A stretch of DNA of 64,000 nucleotides, taken from assembly GCF_000373245.1 (NCBI RefSeq), contig NZ_KB890757.1, forward strand, positions 146,651-210,650, in the 5' to 3' direction. A program made the translations under genes and the position numbers. This DNA is from Echinicola pacifica DSM 19836. GTDB taxonomy: Bacteria > Bacteroidota > Bacteroidia > Cytophagales > Cyclobacteriaceae. Positions 20,303 through 29,605 of this stretch are shown here, piece by piece. Below the pieces are notes generated by a model that saw only the letters and a list, made by a program, of their open reading frames with translations, was not told the DNA's origin and ran no database searches. Numbering within the stretch: position 1 is the first letter of the stretch; each line of letters starts with the position of its first letter.

Positions 20303-21177
20303 AATTAGCCGAATTAATTGGCAATACTCCCCTTGTGGAACTGCAAAATATCCCTACTAAATCAAACGTTAAGATCTATTGTAAACTGGAAGGGCAAAAT
20401 CCCGGTGGTAGTGTAAAAGATCGCGCCGCCTATAGTATGATCAAAAAAGCGATGGATCGTGGAGATATCAAGCCGGGTGACAAGCTGGTGGAAGCCACGA
20501 GTGGAAATACAGGGATTGCCCTAGCCATGATCGCTAATCTTCTCCAGGTAAAGATGACCCTCATCATGCCAGACAACTCCACCAAAGAGAGGGTTGTTTC
20601 CATGGAAGCCTATGGAGCCAAGGTCATCCTAACTCCCGCTGAGAAAACCATCGAATATTCACGGACTTTAGCTGAAGAAATGGCTGAAAATGAAGGCTAT
20701 TATATCCTGAATCAATTCGGAAATCCTGATAATTATATGGCTCATTACGAAAGTACGGGACCAGAAATACTGCGCGATACCGAAGGTAAAATCACACATT
20801 TTGTGTCAGCAATGGGAACTACAGGCACTATCATGGGCGTGTCCAAATACCTTAAAGAACAAAATCCCGCAATACAGATAGTGGGTACTCAACCTACAGA
20901 TGGATCGAGTATTCCAGGGATTCGTCGCTGGTCACCCGAATTCCTCCCTAAAATATATGATGCCAGCCGTGTCGATCATATCATGGATGTGAGCCAGGAA
21001 GAGGCAACCGAAATGACACGGAGAATGGCAAAAGAAGAGGGTATTCTTGCAGGTATGAGCAGCGGGGGAGCCCTTTTTGCTGCCATAAAGCTTGCAGAGT
21101 CCTTGGATTCAGGCCTTATTGTCTGCATTACCTGTGACCGTGGTGATCGTTATCTTAGTTCTGACCTGTTTGGGTGA
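20299..21177 (+). CDS. cysM: O-acetylserine sulfhydrylase, CysM type
   Basis: 292 residues. PLP lysine in NPGGSVKDRAAY (about residue 40), phosphate loop SGNTGIALAM, GTTGTIMGVSKYLK, and the C-terminal CDRGDRYLSSDLF. Short CysM-like length. Converts O-acetylserine and sulfide (or thiosulfate in some CysM) to cysteine. Forms a two-gene unit with cysE by an ATGA overlap. Confidence 0.94.
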   Translation: MKLAELIGNTPLVELQNIPTKSNVKIYCKLEGQNPGGSVKDRAAYSMIKKAMDRGDIKPGDKLVEATSGNTGIALAMIANLLQVKMTLIMPDNSTKERVVSMEAYGAKVILTPAEKTIEYSRTLAEEMAENEGYYILNQFGNPDNYMAHYESTGPEILRDTEGKITHFVSAMGTTGTIMGVSKYLKEQNPAIQIVGTQPTDGSSIPGIRRWSPEFLPKIYDASRVDHIMDVSQEEATEMTRRMAKEEGILAGMSSGGALFAAIKLAESLDSGLIVCITCDRGDRYLSSDLFG

Positions 21178-21910
21178 TCAGAAGACCACGAGGACACACC
21201 TGATTCCTTCTTCCAATATTATTTATTATTTCAAGTTCGGTAACCTGCTTTTGCGCTATTTGCGGCTATGCTTTTTGTTGGAGCGGTGGGGCTTTATGTC
21301 AGCCGGATTTATGAAAAGGGAGAATAGGTGCATTTCTTTAAATTCCTATATATAGATTAGTAATGATTTTTCTGATCCTTTGGACTTGTGTTTTTTTTTA
21401 AGGAAAGACTCGAAGGAATGACTCACAATGGTTTAAGAATCTGTGATATAATACTTTTTGCTCCAATTGAAAATTCATGGGAGTGGTGTACACGCACCAT
21501 TGAAGAATTATTTTCCTTACAAGAAAGGCTTCGCCAGAAAATGTCCTAGTTGTGATCTTTTCCTTGGAGGATTATATTTTTATAGATTATAGAATTGAAA
21601 TTTTTGGGACATTTTTCAAAAGTAATTCGAGACTCCACAATGCAGTATGTGATTATAAAATAGTTAAAAGGAAGTATCCAATGTCTTTACCAAAGTGTGA
21701 GTAAAGCGAGCCGGCGTATGGACATAGGCGAGGGGTATATCACCGGAGGATAGGGGGATATTCAGAGAGATTTACAAGGAGTTTTGTTGAAAAAATGTAA
21801 ATTGATTGGGTCTCTCTTTCGCTGTGTTGGAGTGCATAAACTGTTTTTTGCGAACGAATTTCAATCCTAAACGGTTCTTAATTCAAGTCTAAAAAAATTG
21901 AAATTAAGAA
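21178..21910. other. 733-bp non-coding gap
   Basis: AT-rich stretch between cysM and the flavin oxidoreductase gene. I find no RNA gene, no clear terminator and no convincing promoter. The one plus-strand open frame here (21092-21355) begins inside cysM and has no family features. Confidence 0.5.
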
Positions 21911-22921
21911 ATGTTGACATCGAATAAGGTTAGTTTTTCCGTTTTGGATTTAGCCATCATAAAAGAGCACCACGATGCTGCTGATGCGTTTGACCGGAGC
22001 CTAGACCTCGCTCGCCATACGGAGGACTGGGGTTATAAGCGTTTCTGGTTGGCGGAGCACCATAATATGGTCAATGTAGGCAGTTCCGCTACGGCTGTAT
22101 TGATCGGGCATATCGCAGGGGGAACGAAGAGCATCCGCGTTGGCTCTGGAGGAATCATGCTGCCCAACCATGCCCCTCTCATGGTCGCAGAGCAATTTGG
22201 CACCTTAGCCTCGCTATATCCTGAGCGGATTGATCTAGGGCTGGGAAGAGCTCCGGGAACTGACCAGACCACAGCGAGGGCTTTGAGGCGGGATCGATTA
22301 GAGACTGTTGAGGAGTTCCCACGAGATCTAGAGGAGCTTCAGCATTATTTCTCAAATGAAAACATCGATGGCAAGGTTCGCGCGATCCCTGGGGAGGGCC
22401 TGGATGTGCCCATCTATCTGCTGGGGAGCAGTATGAGCAGCGCCCAGTTGGCAGCCAGAAAAGGATTGCCTTATGCTTTTGCGAGTCATTTTGCCCCCGC
22501 CCAGTTTCTGGATGCCATTCGCTATTACAGAGCAAATTTCCGGCCTTCGGTCTATTTGAAGGAGCCCTATATAATCAGCTGTATCAATGTGGTGGCAGCA
22601 GAGTCGGAGGAGAAAGCAGATAAACTGGCGACCTCATTTTACCAAATGGCCTTAGGTATCATTCGTAGGAAGTCCTATCCACTTCGTGAACCAGTGGATT
22701 CCATGGACAGCATATGGTCCAGAGAAGAAGCGGCAGCCATTCAGCAGATGATGGCTTGTAGTTTTGTGGGAACTGAGAAGACCATCAGTGATGACCTGCG
22801 TCGCTTTCTTGAAATGACCGAGGTGGATGAGCTGATGATCAGCACCAATATTTATGAGCATCAGGAACGCTTAAAATCATATGAAATTACCGCAAAAGTA
22901 ATGAAGAACCTCCAGGGATAG
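21911..22921 (+). CDS. LLM-class (luciferase-like) flavin-dependent oxidoreductase
   Basis: 336 residues. Bacterial luciferase fold with the strongly conserved FWLAEHHNM motif, [23 protein letters not shown] and [14 protein letters not shown], the pattern of the YhbW/MsnO8-like subgroup. Probably uses FMNH2 for oxidation of an unknown substrate; the luciferase subunit partner is absent. It sits alone, 60 bp before the thiamine riboswitch, on the same strand. Confidence 0.9.
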   Translation: MLTSNKVSFSVLDLAIIKEHHDAADAFDRSLDLARHTEDWGYKRFWLAEHHNMVNVGSSATAVLIGHIAGGTKSIRVGSGGIMLPNHAPLMVAEQFGTLASLYPERIDLGLGRAPGTDQTTARALRRDRLETVEEFPRDLEELQHYFSNENIDGKVRAIPGEGLDVPIYLLGSSMSSAQLAARKGLPYAFASHFAPAQFLDAIRYYRANFRPSVYLKEPYIISCINVVAAESEEKADKLATSFYQMALGIIRRKSYPLREPVDSMDSIWSREEAAAIQQMMACSFVGTEKTISDDLRRFLEMTEVDELMISTNIYEHQERLKSYEITAKVMKNLQG

Positions 22922-22938
22922 AATTGTCCCTGTTTAGT

Positions 22939-22969
22939 TTTGAAGGACCATATTAATATTTTAACTTCA
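22939..22969 (+). promoter_or_regulatory. Promoter of the thiamine operon
   Basis: TTTG at 22939-22942, a 19-nt spacer and TAACTTCA at 22962-22969, close to TAnnTTTG. Predicted start near 22976, just before the TPP riboswitch. Confidence 0.55.
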
Positions 22970-22985
22970 CCAAATATATAAGCTT

Positions 22986-23056
22986 TAGGGGTGTCCTTAC
23001 AGGGACTGAGAGCATACCCTTCGAACCTGAAATGGGTAATACCAGCGAAGGAAAAA
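22986..23056 (+). promoter_or_regulatory. TPP riboswitch (THI element)
   Basis: Shows the conserved TPP aptamer elements in order: GGGGTGTCC, ACTGAGA, ACCCTTCGAACCTGA, and GGGTAATACCAGCG followed by the AAGGAA end. It precedes thiM by about 70 nt. The region between aptamer and ATG could form an expression platform, but I could not assign a terminator or a sequestering helix with confidence. Confidence 0.95.
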
Positions 23057-23125
23057 GTGTTGATTATTCTCAGGTCTATATTTACCTGGCTTGCAAGACT
23101 CCTAAAGTTTTTTAACCTAATCGCT

Positions 23126-23926
23126 ATGAAGGAGTCAATCATCAACAATCTTATCACCTTGCGGGAGCAATCTCCCTTGGTACAAAACATCACCAACTAT
23201 GTAGTGATGAATAACACCGCCAACGCCTTGCTGGCCCTTGGTGCATCTCCCATAATGGCTCATGCCAAGCAGGAAGTTGCCGATATGGTCAATATTGTGG
23301 GTAGCTTGGTAATCAATATCGGCACTTTGGATGAATTTTGGGTGGACAGCATGATGCTAGCCGCCAAAGAAGCCAGTGCGACCAATACGCCCTGGGTACT
23401 CGATCCTGTAGGAGCGGGAGCCACAGCCTATAGAAATGAGACCATCACCCGACTGCTGGCTTTTCGGCCTACGATCATCCGCGGAAATGCCTCAGAAATC
23501 ATGGCCATGGCCAAAGTGAATATCCAATCTAAGGGTGTTGATAGCCGTCATGGATCCGATGAAGCCCTGGCTTATGGTAAGCAGCTTTCGGAGGAGACAG
23601 GGGCAGTGGTCTGTATATCTGGAGAAACAGATTATATCATCGAAGGAAAGCGAGTGTGTGCCATTCATAATGGACACTCCTTGATGGGGAAAATTACAGG
23701 AATGGGATGTAGTGCCACCGCAGTGGTGGCCGCCTTCGCCGCGATCGAAAAAGACTTTTTTCAAGCTACAGTCTCCGGTATGACCATCATGGGTCTCGCT
23801 GGCGAAATAGCCTCCATCAAAGCTAAAGGGCCTGGGTCCATGCAGGTGGAGATTTATGACGCTCTGTTTTCCATAGACAAGGAAATGATCCTCAAAAGGG
23901 CCCAAATTAGCCTGTTGGATGAATAA
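23126..23926 (+). CDS. thiM: Hydroxyethylthiazole kinase
   Basis: 266 residues from ATG 23126 (MKESIINNLITLREQSPLVQ). NITNYVVMNNTANALLALGA, WVLDPVGAGATAYR, IRGNASEIMAMA and the catalytic GMGCSATAVVAAF are ThiM motifs. A longer frame from 22991 would translate the riboswitch and is not used. Phosphorylates the thiazole moiety for salvage. Overlaps thiE by 8 bp. Confidence 0.95.
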   Translation: MKESIINNLITLREQSPLVQNITNYVVMNNTANALLALGASPIMAHAKQEVADMVNIVGSLVINIGTLDEFWVDSMMLAAKEASATNTPWVLDPVGAGATAYRNETITRLLAFRPTIIRGNASEIMAMAKVNIQSKGVDSRHGSDEALAYGKQLSEETGAVVCISGETDYIIEGKRVCAIHNGHSLMGKITGMGCSATAVVAAFAAIEKDFFQATVSGMTIMGLAGEIASIKAKGPGSMQVEIYDALFSIDKEMILKRAQISLLDE

Positions 23927-24557
23927 GCGAGATTTTCCTTTTAGACTTTATCTGGTGACGGATGAAGCCGCCTGCCTAGGAAGGGACTTCTTCTGGGTCT
24001 TGGAGCAGGCGCTAAAAGGGGGAGTGGACCTTGTCCAGATTAGAGAGAAAAGTCTTTCCCTGACAGATTTTATGGATAAGGCCCTTCGGGCAAAAGCAAT
24101 CTGCAGCCAATACAATGTTCCTTTGATCGTAAATGACAATTGGCAGGTCGCCAAGGCTATTCAGGCTGATGGCTTACATATTGGTCAATCTGATGCAGGT
24201 ATTCAGGAGGCGAAGTTGCTTATTGGTCCCGGGATTCCTGTTGGGTTGTCACTGGAGACCATGGATGACTTGGAGGATGAAAGCGCCAAAGAAGCCTGGT
24301 ACTTTGGGGTTAGCCCGGTGTTTAGGACCCCGACTAAGCAGGACACCCGCAGTGAGTGGGGCCTGGAAGGGCTTCAAAGATTACGGTCAGCTACTTCCAT
24401 CCCGCTGGTGGCGATAGGAAATGTCAAGGAAGACAATACCCAATCTATAATAAATGCTGGTGCAGATGCTATCGCAGTAGTGTCTGGAATATGTAGTGCT
24501 CCTGATCCTGCAAAAGCGGCAGAAAACTTCAGGAATCAAATAGAAAAAGCAGTATGA
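23919..24557 (+). CDS. thiE: Thiamine-phosphate synthase
   Basis: 212 residues, TIM barrel. DLVQIREKSL, IVNDNWQVAKAIQADGLHIGQ, the PTKQDTRSEWGLEGL catalytic-phosphate loop and LVAIGNVKEDN are ThiE signatures. Joins HMP-pyrophosphate and thiazole phosphate. Overlaps thiM and thiD, so the operon is tightly coupled. Confidence 0.95.
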   Translation: MNKRDFPFRLYLVTDEAACLGRDFFWVLEQALKGGVDLVQIREKSLSLTDFMDKALRAKAICSQYNVPLIVNDNWQVAKAIQADGLHIGQSDAGIQEAKLLIGPGIPVGLSLETMDDLEDESAKEAWYFGVSPVFRTPTKQDTRSEWGLEGLQRLRSATSIPLVAIGNVKEDNTQSIINAGADAIAVVSGICSAPDPAKAAENFRNQIEKAV

Positions 24558-25381
24558 CGATAAAGAATAAATCATATATACCCCTCTTGACCATCGCTGG
24601 CTCAGATAGTGCTGGTGGAGCGGGAATTCAGGCAGACCTAAAAACATTCTCCGCCCTCGGCTGCTACGGAATGTCAGTGATCACCGCCACCACCGCGCAG
24701 AATACCTGTGGGGTGAGCAGCATTCATGATATTCCAGTGGACCATATTATGGATCAGCTGAAAGCAGTCATGGAGGATATCCCCCCTTTAGCGATCAAGA
24801 TAGGTATGCTGAACAGGCCGGAAGTAGTCATTGCTCTGGCCAATTACCTCCGTGATTTCCCTCAGGTTCCCTTGGTTTTTGATCCTGTAATGGTGGCTAC
24901 CAGTGGCGCTAGACTTATCCAGGAGGAAACCGTGAGCGTCTTAAAGGAGCGTCTTTTCCCACTCTCCACCCTGATCACCCCCAACCTGGATGAAGCGGCA
25001 GTGCTCTTGGGACGAGATATTCAGTCTCGTGACGAAATGATTCTTGCCAGTAAGGACTTACTGGGCTTTGGCTCCTCTTATGTATTAGTAAAAGGGGGAC
25101 ACTTGGTGGGAGAATCTGTGTTTGACGTGCTGGGAGGGAAAGATTCCGAAATCGTATTTGAGCATGCAAAAATCCAAACCTCCAATGTCCATGGGACCGG
25201 CTGTACCCTTAGTTCTGCTATTGCGGCATATTTAGGTCAGGGCTTGGTCATGGATAAAGCAGTGGCCGCAGCCAGAGAGTATATCCTCGGAGCACTGGAA
25301 GCTGGTAAGGATGTTCAAATCGGTCAGGGCAACGGCCCTTTAAATCATTTTCATCACCCCAATAAATTGATAAAAATATGA
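24554..25381 (+). CDS. thiD: Hydroxymethylpyrimidine/phosphomethylpyrimidine kinase
   Basis: 275 residues, ribokinase fold. LTIAGSDSAGGAGIQADLKT at the N-terminus, VFDPVMVATSGARLI, ITPNLDEAAVLLGR, and the C-terminal anion hole HGTGCTLSSAIAAYLGQG with catalytic Cys-containing GTGC. Phosphorylates HMP twice. 4-bp overlaps on both sides. Confidence 0.95.
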   Translation: MTIKNKSYIPLLTIAGSDSAGGAGIQADLKTFSALGCYGMSVITATTAQNTCGVSSIHDIPVDHIMDQLKAVMEDIPPLAIKIGMLNRPEVVIALANYLRDFPQVPLVFDPVMVATSGARLIQEETVSVLKERLFPLSTLITPNLDEAAVLLGRDIQSRDEMILASKDLLGFGSSYVLVKGGHLVGESVFDVLGGKDSEIVFEHAKIQTSNVHGTGCTLSSAIAAYLGQGLVMDKAVAAAREYILGALEAGKDVQIGQGNGPLNHFHHPNKLIKI

Positions 25382-26031
25382 AGTGGAGCCAACAGGCTTG
25401 GGAAAGAATCAATCCCTTATATAAGAAAATTATACAGATGCCCTTTAACCAAGAGCTGCTGAATGGAAGCCTCCCTAAGGATAAATTTAAATTTTATATG
25501 GCTCAGGACGCTTATTATCTTGGCGAATTTGGGAAAGCACTCAGTACGATTAGCGGGAGATTGTCCGATCTGAATCAGGTGCTTGCTTATTCTAATTTTG
25601 CCGCTGGCGCCATTGTGGTAGAGCGAGCCTTGCATGAGAGTTATTTCGTGGAATTGGGTTTGCCTGAAGAGGTTCTGCCTTCTCCTACTTGCTTACTTTA
25701 TACCAATTTTCTCAGAAATCAAGCCGCCTTCGAAAATATAGAAGTAGCTGCAGCGGCAGTTTTGCCTTGTTTTTGGATTTATAAGGAGGTGGGTGATTTT
25801 ATTTATGAGCATCAGTCGAATAAGCTCAACCCCTATAAAAATTGGATCGACACCTATTCCGGGGAAGAATTTGCCGAGGCCGTTCATAAGGCAATTGAAA
25901 TTACCGATCACCTTGCTGCGTCCGCCAGTGAATCAACCCGGGAGCAGATGTACCAAGCTTTTGAAATGGCTTCTCGACTCGAATGGATGTTTTGGGATAG
26001 CGCATACAGATTGGAAAAGTGGCCTGTTTGA
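25378..26031 (+). CDS. tenA: TenA family aminopyrimidine aminohydrolase / thiaminase II
   Basis: 217 residues, all-helical TenA fold. Active-site Cys131 in AVLPCFWIYKEVG, Asp44 in MAQDAYYL and the C-terminal Glu in LEWMFWDSAY are present, so this is the catalytic TenA_C class. It recovers HMP from degraded thiamine. No thiC or thiG is nearby, so the operon looks purely salvage. Ends 120 bp before a shared terminator. Confidence 0.93.
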   Translation: MKWSQQAWERINPLYKKIIQMPFNQELLNGSLPKDKFKFYMAQDAYYLGEFGKALSTISGRLSDLNQVLAYSNFAAGAIVVERALHESYFVELGLPEEVLPSPTCLLYTNFLRNQAAFENIEVAAAAVLPCFWIYKEVGDFIYEHQSNKLNPYKNWIDTYSGEEFAEAVHKAIEITDHLAASASESTREQMYQAFEMASRLEWMFWDSAYRLEKWPV

Positions 26032-26153
26032 AAACGTTAACCCTTTGCGGTCCATCAGGCGGTATCACCGCAATCAGTCATGCGGCATTCCGGTGATTTC
26101 TAAGTAGGACGGCTGCGCCATAAAATTCTATTTATTTTAGTCAATTAAAAAAA

Positions 26154-26198
26154 AAAGACCCGCAATCTGCAACAATATTCGAAGCGGATTGCGGGTTT
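26154..26198 (+). terminator. Bidirectional terminator between tenA and the PepSY-like gene
   Basis: A 13-bp stem (ACCCGCAATCtGC pairing with GCgGATTGCGGGT) flanked by an A run on the left and T on the right. It can serve both convergent transcripts, better for the minus strand because of the long A run at 26148-26156. Confidence 0.7.
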
Positions 26199-26234
26199 AG
26201 GGTAATATTACCCCATTATCGATTGGTGGTTGTA

Positions 26235-26543
26235 TTAATCTTCTAATTCATTACCTTCTTCATCATAGGTTTTGATGACGGTTTCCTCCATTCCAAATTG
26301 AACCTCGTAAGAAACCTCTCCTTGTTGGTCGGTAACTTTAAAAGCCTCGGATACTGGAAGCATCTTTACCTCTTCATTATCCAAAATGCTTTCTTTTACT
26401 TTCTGAGGGAGTTCCTCAGGCTCAATCTGCACCTTGCTGTCCTGAGCTCTATAGGTGATTGGCTCTTTTTCGACTATTGTATTGGCCTGTGTAGTGGCAA
26501 AACTTAAGCTTCCCATGGCGATTATTAATGCTAAACTTTTCAT
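26235..26543 (-). CDS. Small secreted PepSY-like protein
   Basis: 102 residues with a signal peptide (SLALIIAMGSLSFATTQA, about 3-20). The mature part has ELPQKVKESIL followed by YEVQFGMEETVIKTYDEEGNE, the layout of small periplasmic PepSY/DUF2874-like proteins of Bacteroidota. Acidic, no cysteines after the signal peptide. Function unknown. Converges on the thiamine operon. Confidence 0.7.
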   Translation of the reverse strand: MKSLALIIAMGSLSFATTQANTIVEKEPITYRAQDSKVQIEPEELPQKVKESILDNEEVKMLPVSEAFKVTDQQGEVSYEVQFGMEETVIKTYDEEGNELED

Positions 26544-26987
26544 GGCTTTGTGGTTTTAGTTTGGTTAGTTTTCAAATGGAATTCTCATCCCTTGCTATCT
26601 AATTGTCCCACATTCATGCCAAGCTAAAATATCACTTGATTTGGCCCTTAGCCATATTCTTAGGAAATCATTTGTTGGGGAAATCCTCAAATTGTGGAAT
26701 TAGATGGGCTTTGCCAATGGTTTTTTTAATACTATATCATTGCTTAGTCTGGGCTTAGATGCATTAATGTTTAGCGTAGGCTTGAGATGGATTTTTGCTG
26801 ACGCAAAGAGTGTGGATTCTTGGGTTATGAATTCTATTCCCACCGTCCGAAGGTTCATTATAGATGAGACTCGCTAATTAACCATTCGAAATAATTTTTT
26901 ATCCTTAGTGTTATTTGAGGTAAATTGCTTTTGCTCGATTTTAAGATCAGCATTCCTATTCTATTAATTATAAAATTATCTTCCACT
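26544..26987. other. Non-coding divergent region
   Basis: 444 bp between the divergent PepSY-like gene and DUF4256. It must hold both promoters; I see only degenerate candidates (for instance the minus-strand TCCATTTG at 26573-26580) and no RNA gene. Confidence 0.4.
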
Positions 26988-27554
26988 ATGAAAAATAGAA
27001 CTCAAAGTTTATCACCCTCCCAGCAGGAGGAGCTCTTGCAGACATTGGCCAGTCGATTTGAGAAATTTCCGACTCGACACCAAGGCATCCATTGGGAGGC
27101 GGTGGAGCAGCGATTAAGGGGGGATTTAGATAAATTGGCCATTCTATACGAAATGGAATCCACGGGTGGGGAGCCGGATCTGATCGGCTATGATAGTGAA
27201 GAAGATCTTTATCTTTTTTGCGACTGCTCAGCCGAAAGTCCCGCGGGAAGAAGGAGTCTGTGCTATGACAGAGCTGCTTGGGAGGCAAGGAAAAATAATA
27301 AACCTAAAAACACTGCTCAAGACTTGGCCGCAGCCATCGGGATTCAGATCATGGATGAGACCCAATATCAAATGTTGCAGCGCTTAGGAGACTTTGATAC
27401 CAAAACATCAAGTTGGCTCCAGACACCAGAGGAGCTCAGAAAGCGTGGAGGAGCCATATTTGGTGATCGTCGATTTGGAAGAGTGTTTATTTATCATAAT
27501 GGTGCAGATTCGTATTATGCCGGTCGGGGTTTTCGAGGTACTCTTAAGCTCTGA
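26988..27554 (+). CDS. DUF4256 family protein
   Basis: 188 residues from ATG 26988 (MKNRTQSLSPSQQEELLQTL). The segments HQGIHWEAVEQRL, YEMESTGGEPDLIGYD, FCDCSAESPAGRRSLCYDR and the C-terminal FHNGADSYYAGRGFRG-like end (here IYHNGADSYYAGRGFRG) match DUF4256. Cytosolic, function unknown. The upstream Met at 26925 would add an unrelated hydrophobic stretch and was not used. Confidence 0.82.
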   Translation: MKNRTQSLSPSQQEELLQTLASRFEKFPTRHQGIHWEAVEQRLRGDLDKLAILYEMESTGGEPDLIGYDSEEDLYLFCDCSAESPAGRRSLCYDRAAWEARKNNKPKNTAQDLAAAIGIQIMDETQYQMLQRLGDFDTKTSSWLQTPEELRKRGGAIFGDRRFGRVFIYHNGADSYYAGRGFRGTLKL

Positions 27555-27718
27555 GGAGATCGATTTTCTGAGCCTATAATAGGAGGCTCCTTTGCGGGTA
27601 GGAGTTATCAATAAGTTATGGACCATTATTAAAAATTATTTCATAAGGCATTGAAAGTTTTCTATTTTTGAAGAAGCCAAGTAACCGTAAGGATGAATAA
27701 TCCATTAAGATAATTGAT

Positions 27719-28978
27719 ATGACTAAAATTGATATAAAGGAGATTGGTAAAGGAAGGAGAGGATTTATAAAAAAAGCATCACTTTCTGCCTTTGCCACAG
27801 CCATGGGCTTAGACATCGTTTTTGGGGGCAATATGCCTGAGGGCTATGTGCCAGTTGTTTTCCAGGATGATGATCCGTATAAATTGTTTAGCAAGAATAA
27901 AGAACTAAAAGTTCTTAATAGTAAGCCGTGGAATATTGAGTCTATGCCTCATCTTTTGGATGATAAGGTGACACCTGCCAGCAAGATGTTTGTGAGAAAT
28001 AATGGCTTAATTCCTGCGGAAATAAATGTAAGGGCCTGGCAATTGACCTTTGATGGCGAATCAGTAAATGCCCCAAAAACCTATAGCTTGCAGGACTTGA
28101 AGACGAAGTTTAAGCATTATACTTACCAGTTGACGATTGAATGTGGAGGGAATGGCAGAAGTGAGTTCTTTCCACCAGCAAGTGGTAATCAGTGGGAGAC
28201 CGGAGCGGTGGCCTGTGCCAATTGGACAGGAGTAAGGCTTAAGGATGTTCTTGCTGATGTTGGGATTAAGGATGATGCGGTTTATATAGGGTATCATGCA
28301 GCGGATGTACACCTATCAGGAAATCCGGACAAGGAGCCGATTTCAAGGGGTGTTCCTATCTCCAAGGCTCTTCAGGAGGAAACGTTGCTTGCATTTCAGA
28401 TGAATGGAGAAGATATTCCTCTTGCTCATGGCTATCCCTTACGGCTAGTCGCAGGGGGATACCCTGCCTCCGTATCTGGTAAGTGGCTGACGGGGATATC
28501 CATAAGAGACAAGGTGCATGATGGGTCAAAAATGGAGGCGCCTTCCTATCGTGTGCCTTGCAAGCCCGTGGCTCCCGGAGATACGGTAGCTGATGAGGAC
28601 ATGTGCATTATCGAATCTATGCCGGTAAAATCACTTATAACTTACCCTAAAACCGGCGCTGTTCTATCTTCTGGCCAAAAACTCGAAGTCCGTGGTCATG
28701 CCTGGGCTGGAGAGCTGGAGGTCACGAAGCTCGAAGTTTCTACGGATTTTGGAGGGACCTGGCAGCAAGCCACGCTTCAGAAGCCTGCAAATCGCCTGGC
28801 TTGGCAACATTTTTCAGCCACGCTGAGCTTTCCTCAGGATGGGTATTACGAAGTCTGGGCAAAGGCCACCGACTCAAATGGCACTAGCCAGCCTATGGTG
28901 GTTCCCGGATGGAATCCAAAAGGATACCTCAATAATGCATGTCATAGAATAGCAGTTAAGGTGGGCGATAATGGATAA
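27719..28978 (+). CDS. Sulfite-oxidase-like molybdopterin enzyme, Tat-exported
   Basis: 419 residues. A twin-arginine motif (GRRGFIKKA, Arg13-Arg14) is followed by a short hydrophobic stretch. The oxidoreductase molybdopterin domain (about 70-280) has the Mo-ligand Cys142 in IECGGNGRSEF and GYPLRLVAGGYPASVSGKWL; a C-terminal Mo-cofactor dimerisation (Ig-like) domain follows (about 300-410). Likely oxidises sulfite to sulfate in the periplasm. The gene overlaps a c-type cytochrome gene by 8 bp, matching a SorAB-type sulfite dehydrogenase. Confidence 0.9.
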   Translation: MTKIDIKEIGKGRRGFIKKASLSAFATAMGLDIVFGGNMPEGYVPVVFQDDDPYKLFSKNKELKVLNSKPWNIESMPHLLDDKVTPASKMFVRNNGLIPAEINVRAWQLTFDGESVNAPKTYSLQDLKTKFKHYTYQLTIECGGNGRSEFFPPASGNQWETGAVACANWTGVRLKDVLADVGIKDDAVYIGYHAADVHLSGNPDKEPISRGVPISKALQEETLLAFQMNGEDIPLAHGYPLRLVAGGYPASVSGKWLTGISIRDKVHDGSKMEAPSYRVPCKPVAPGDTVADEDMCIIESMPVKSLITYPKTGAVLSSGQKLEVRGHAWAGELEVTKLEVSTDFGGTWQQATLQKPANRLAWQHFSATLSFPQDGYYEVWAKATDSNGTSQPMVVPGWNPKGYLNNACHRIAVKVGDNG

Positions 28979-29450
28979 ACAGATAATAGAAGCATTAAAG
29001 AAACTGGTGGGGCTGGTTTTGGTATTAGCCCTTACTCTATGCGGATTGATAGGCGGTCTGGTCTTGCTGAAATTGGACCCTGAAGCCTTCTCGGTTTTTG
29101 ATGAGGAAGTGGAAAAACAACCTGCGGAGATTCCTGAGGCGACTTTTGCTGGAGATGACTTAGTCAAAGATGGTGTTCATGTGGCCACTGGCTTTGTTGC
29201 AAAAGATGGGTACGAAACGGTTATCGCAAACTGTACCAATTGCCATTCGGCAAACCTAATCACCCAAAACCGGGGAGATGAAGCCAGATGGCGTGAATTG
29301 ATCGCCTGGATGCAGGAAACACAAGGCCTGTGGGATCTCGGAGCCAATGAGGATATTATCGTCTCCTATTTATCTGAATATTACGCCCCCGTGCAGCGAG
29401 GTCGTCGCCCAAATCTTCAGGATATCGAATGGTATCCTCTCAACGATTAG
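28971..29450 (+). CDS. Membrane-anchored c-type cytochrome, partner of the sulfite oxidase
   Basis: 159 residues. N-terminal anchor helix (about 12-34, VGLVLVLALTLCGLIGGLVL) and one haem-binding CTNCH at 88-92; a downstream Met in LIAWMQETQGLW is a possible sixth ligand. It overlaps the molybdoenzyme gene by 8 bp, so it should take electrons from it. Not a large enough sequence to assign a cytochrome subclass. Confidence 0.88.
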   Translation: MDKQIIEALKKLVGLVLVLALTLCGLIGGLVLLKLDPEAFSVFDEEVEKQPAEIPEATFAGDDLVKDGVHVATGFVAKDGYETVIANCTNCHSANLITQNRGDEARWRELIAWMQETQGLWDLGANEDIIVSYLSEYYAPVQRGRRPNLQDIEWYPLND

Positions 29451-29474
29451 ATTTTGATTATAAATCCTTAATTG

Positions 29475-29509
29475 AAACCAGCCTCAGTAACCTTTGAGGC
29501 TGGTTTTTT
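29475..29509 (+). terminator. Terminator after the sulfite dehydrogenase pair
   Basis: A perfect 12-bp stem (AAACCAGCCTCA with TGAGGCTGGTTT), 8-base loop and T run. Confidence 0.92.
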
Positions 29510-29605
29510 GTTTTTGTGTTTAATATTTTGAGAAAAATGTTAAACAAAACTACCGACCTTGAGTTATTGGTTTATAAGAGATTTTAAAACACAATCATTT
29601 AAACC

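Noticed and set aside
21092..21355. Plus-strand open frame at the end of cysM
   Set aside because: Starts inside cysM in another frame, and has no domain or signal peptide that fits.
22991..23125. N-terminal extension of thiM
   Set aside because: It would translate the TPP riboswitch; ATG 23126 gives the family N-terminus.
27570..27589. GAGCCT / AGGCTC hairpin after DUF4256
   Set aside because: Only six pairs and no T tract, so not called as a terminator.
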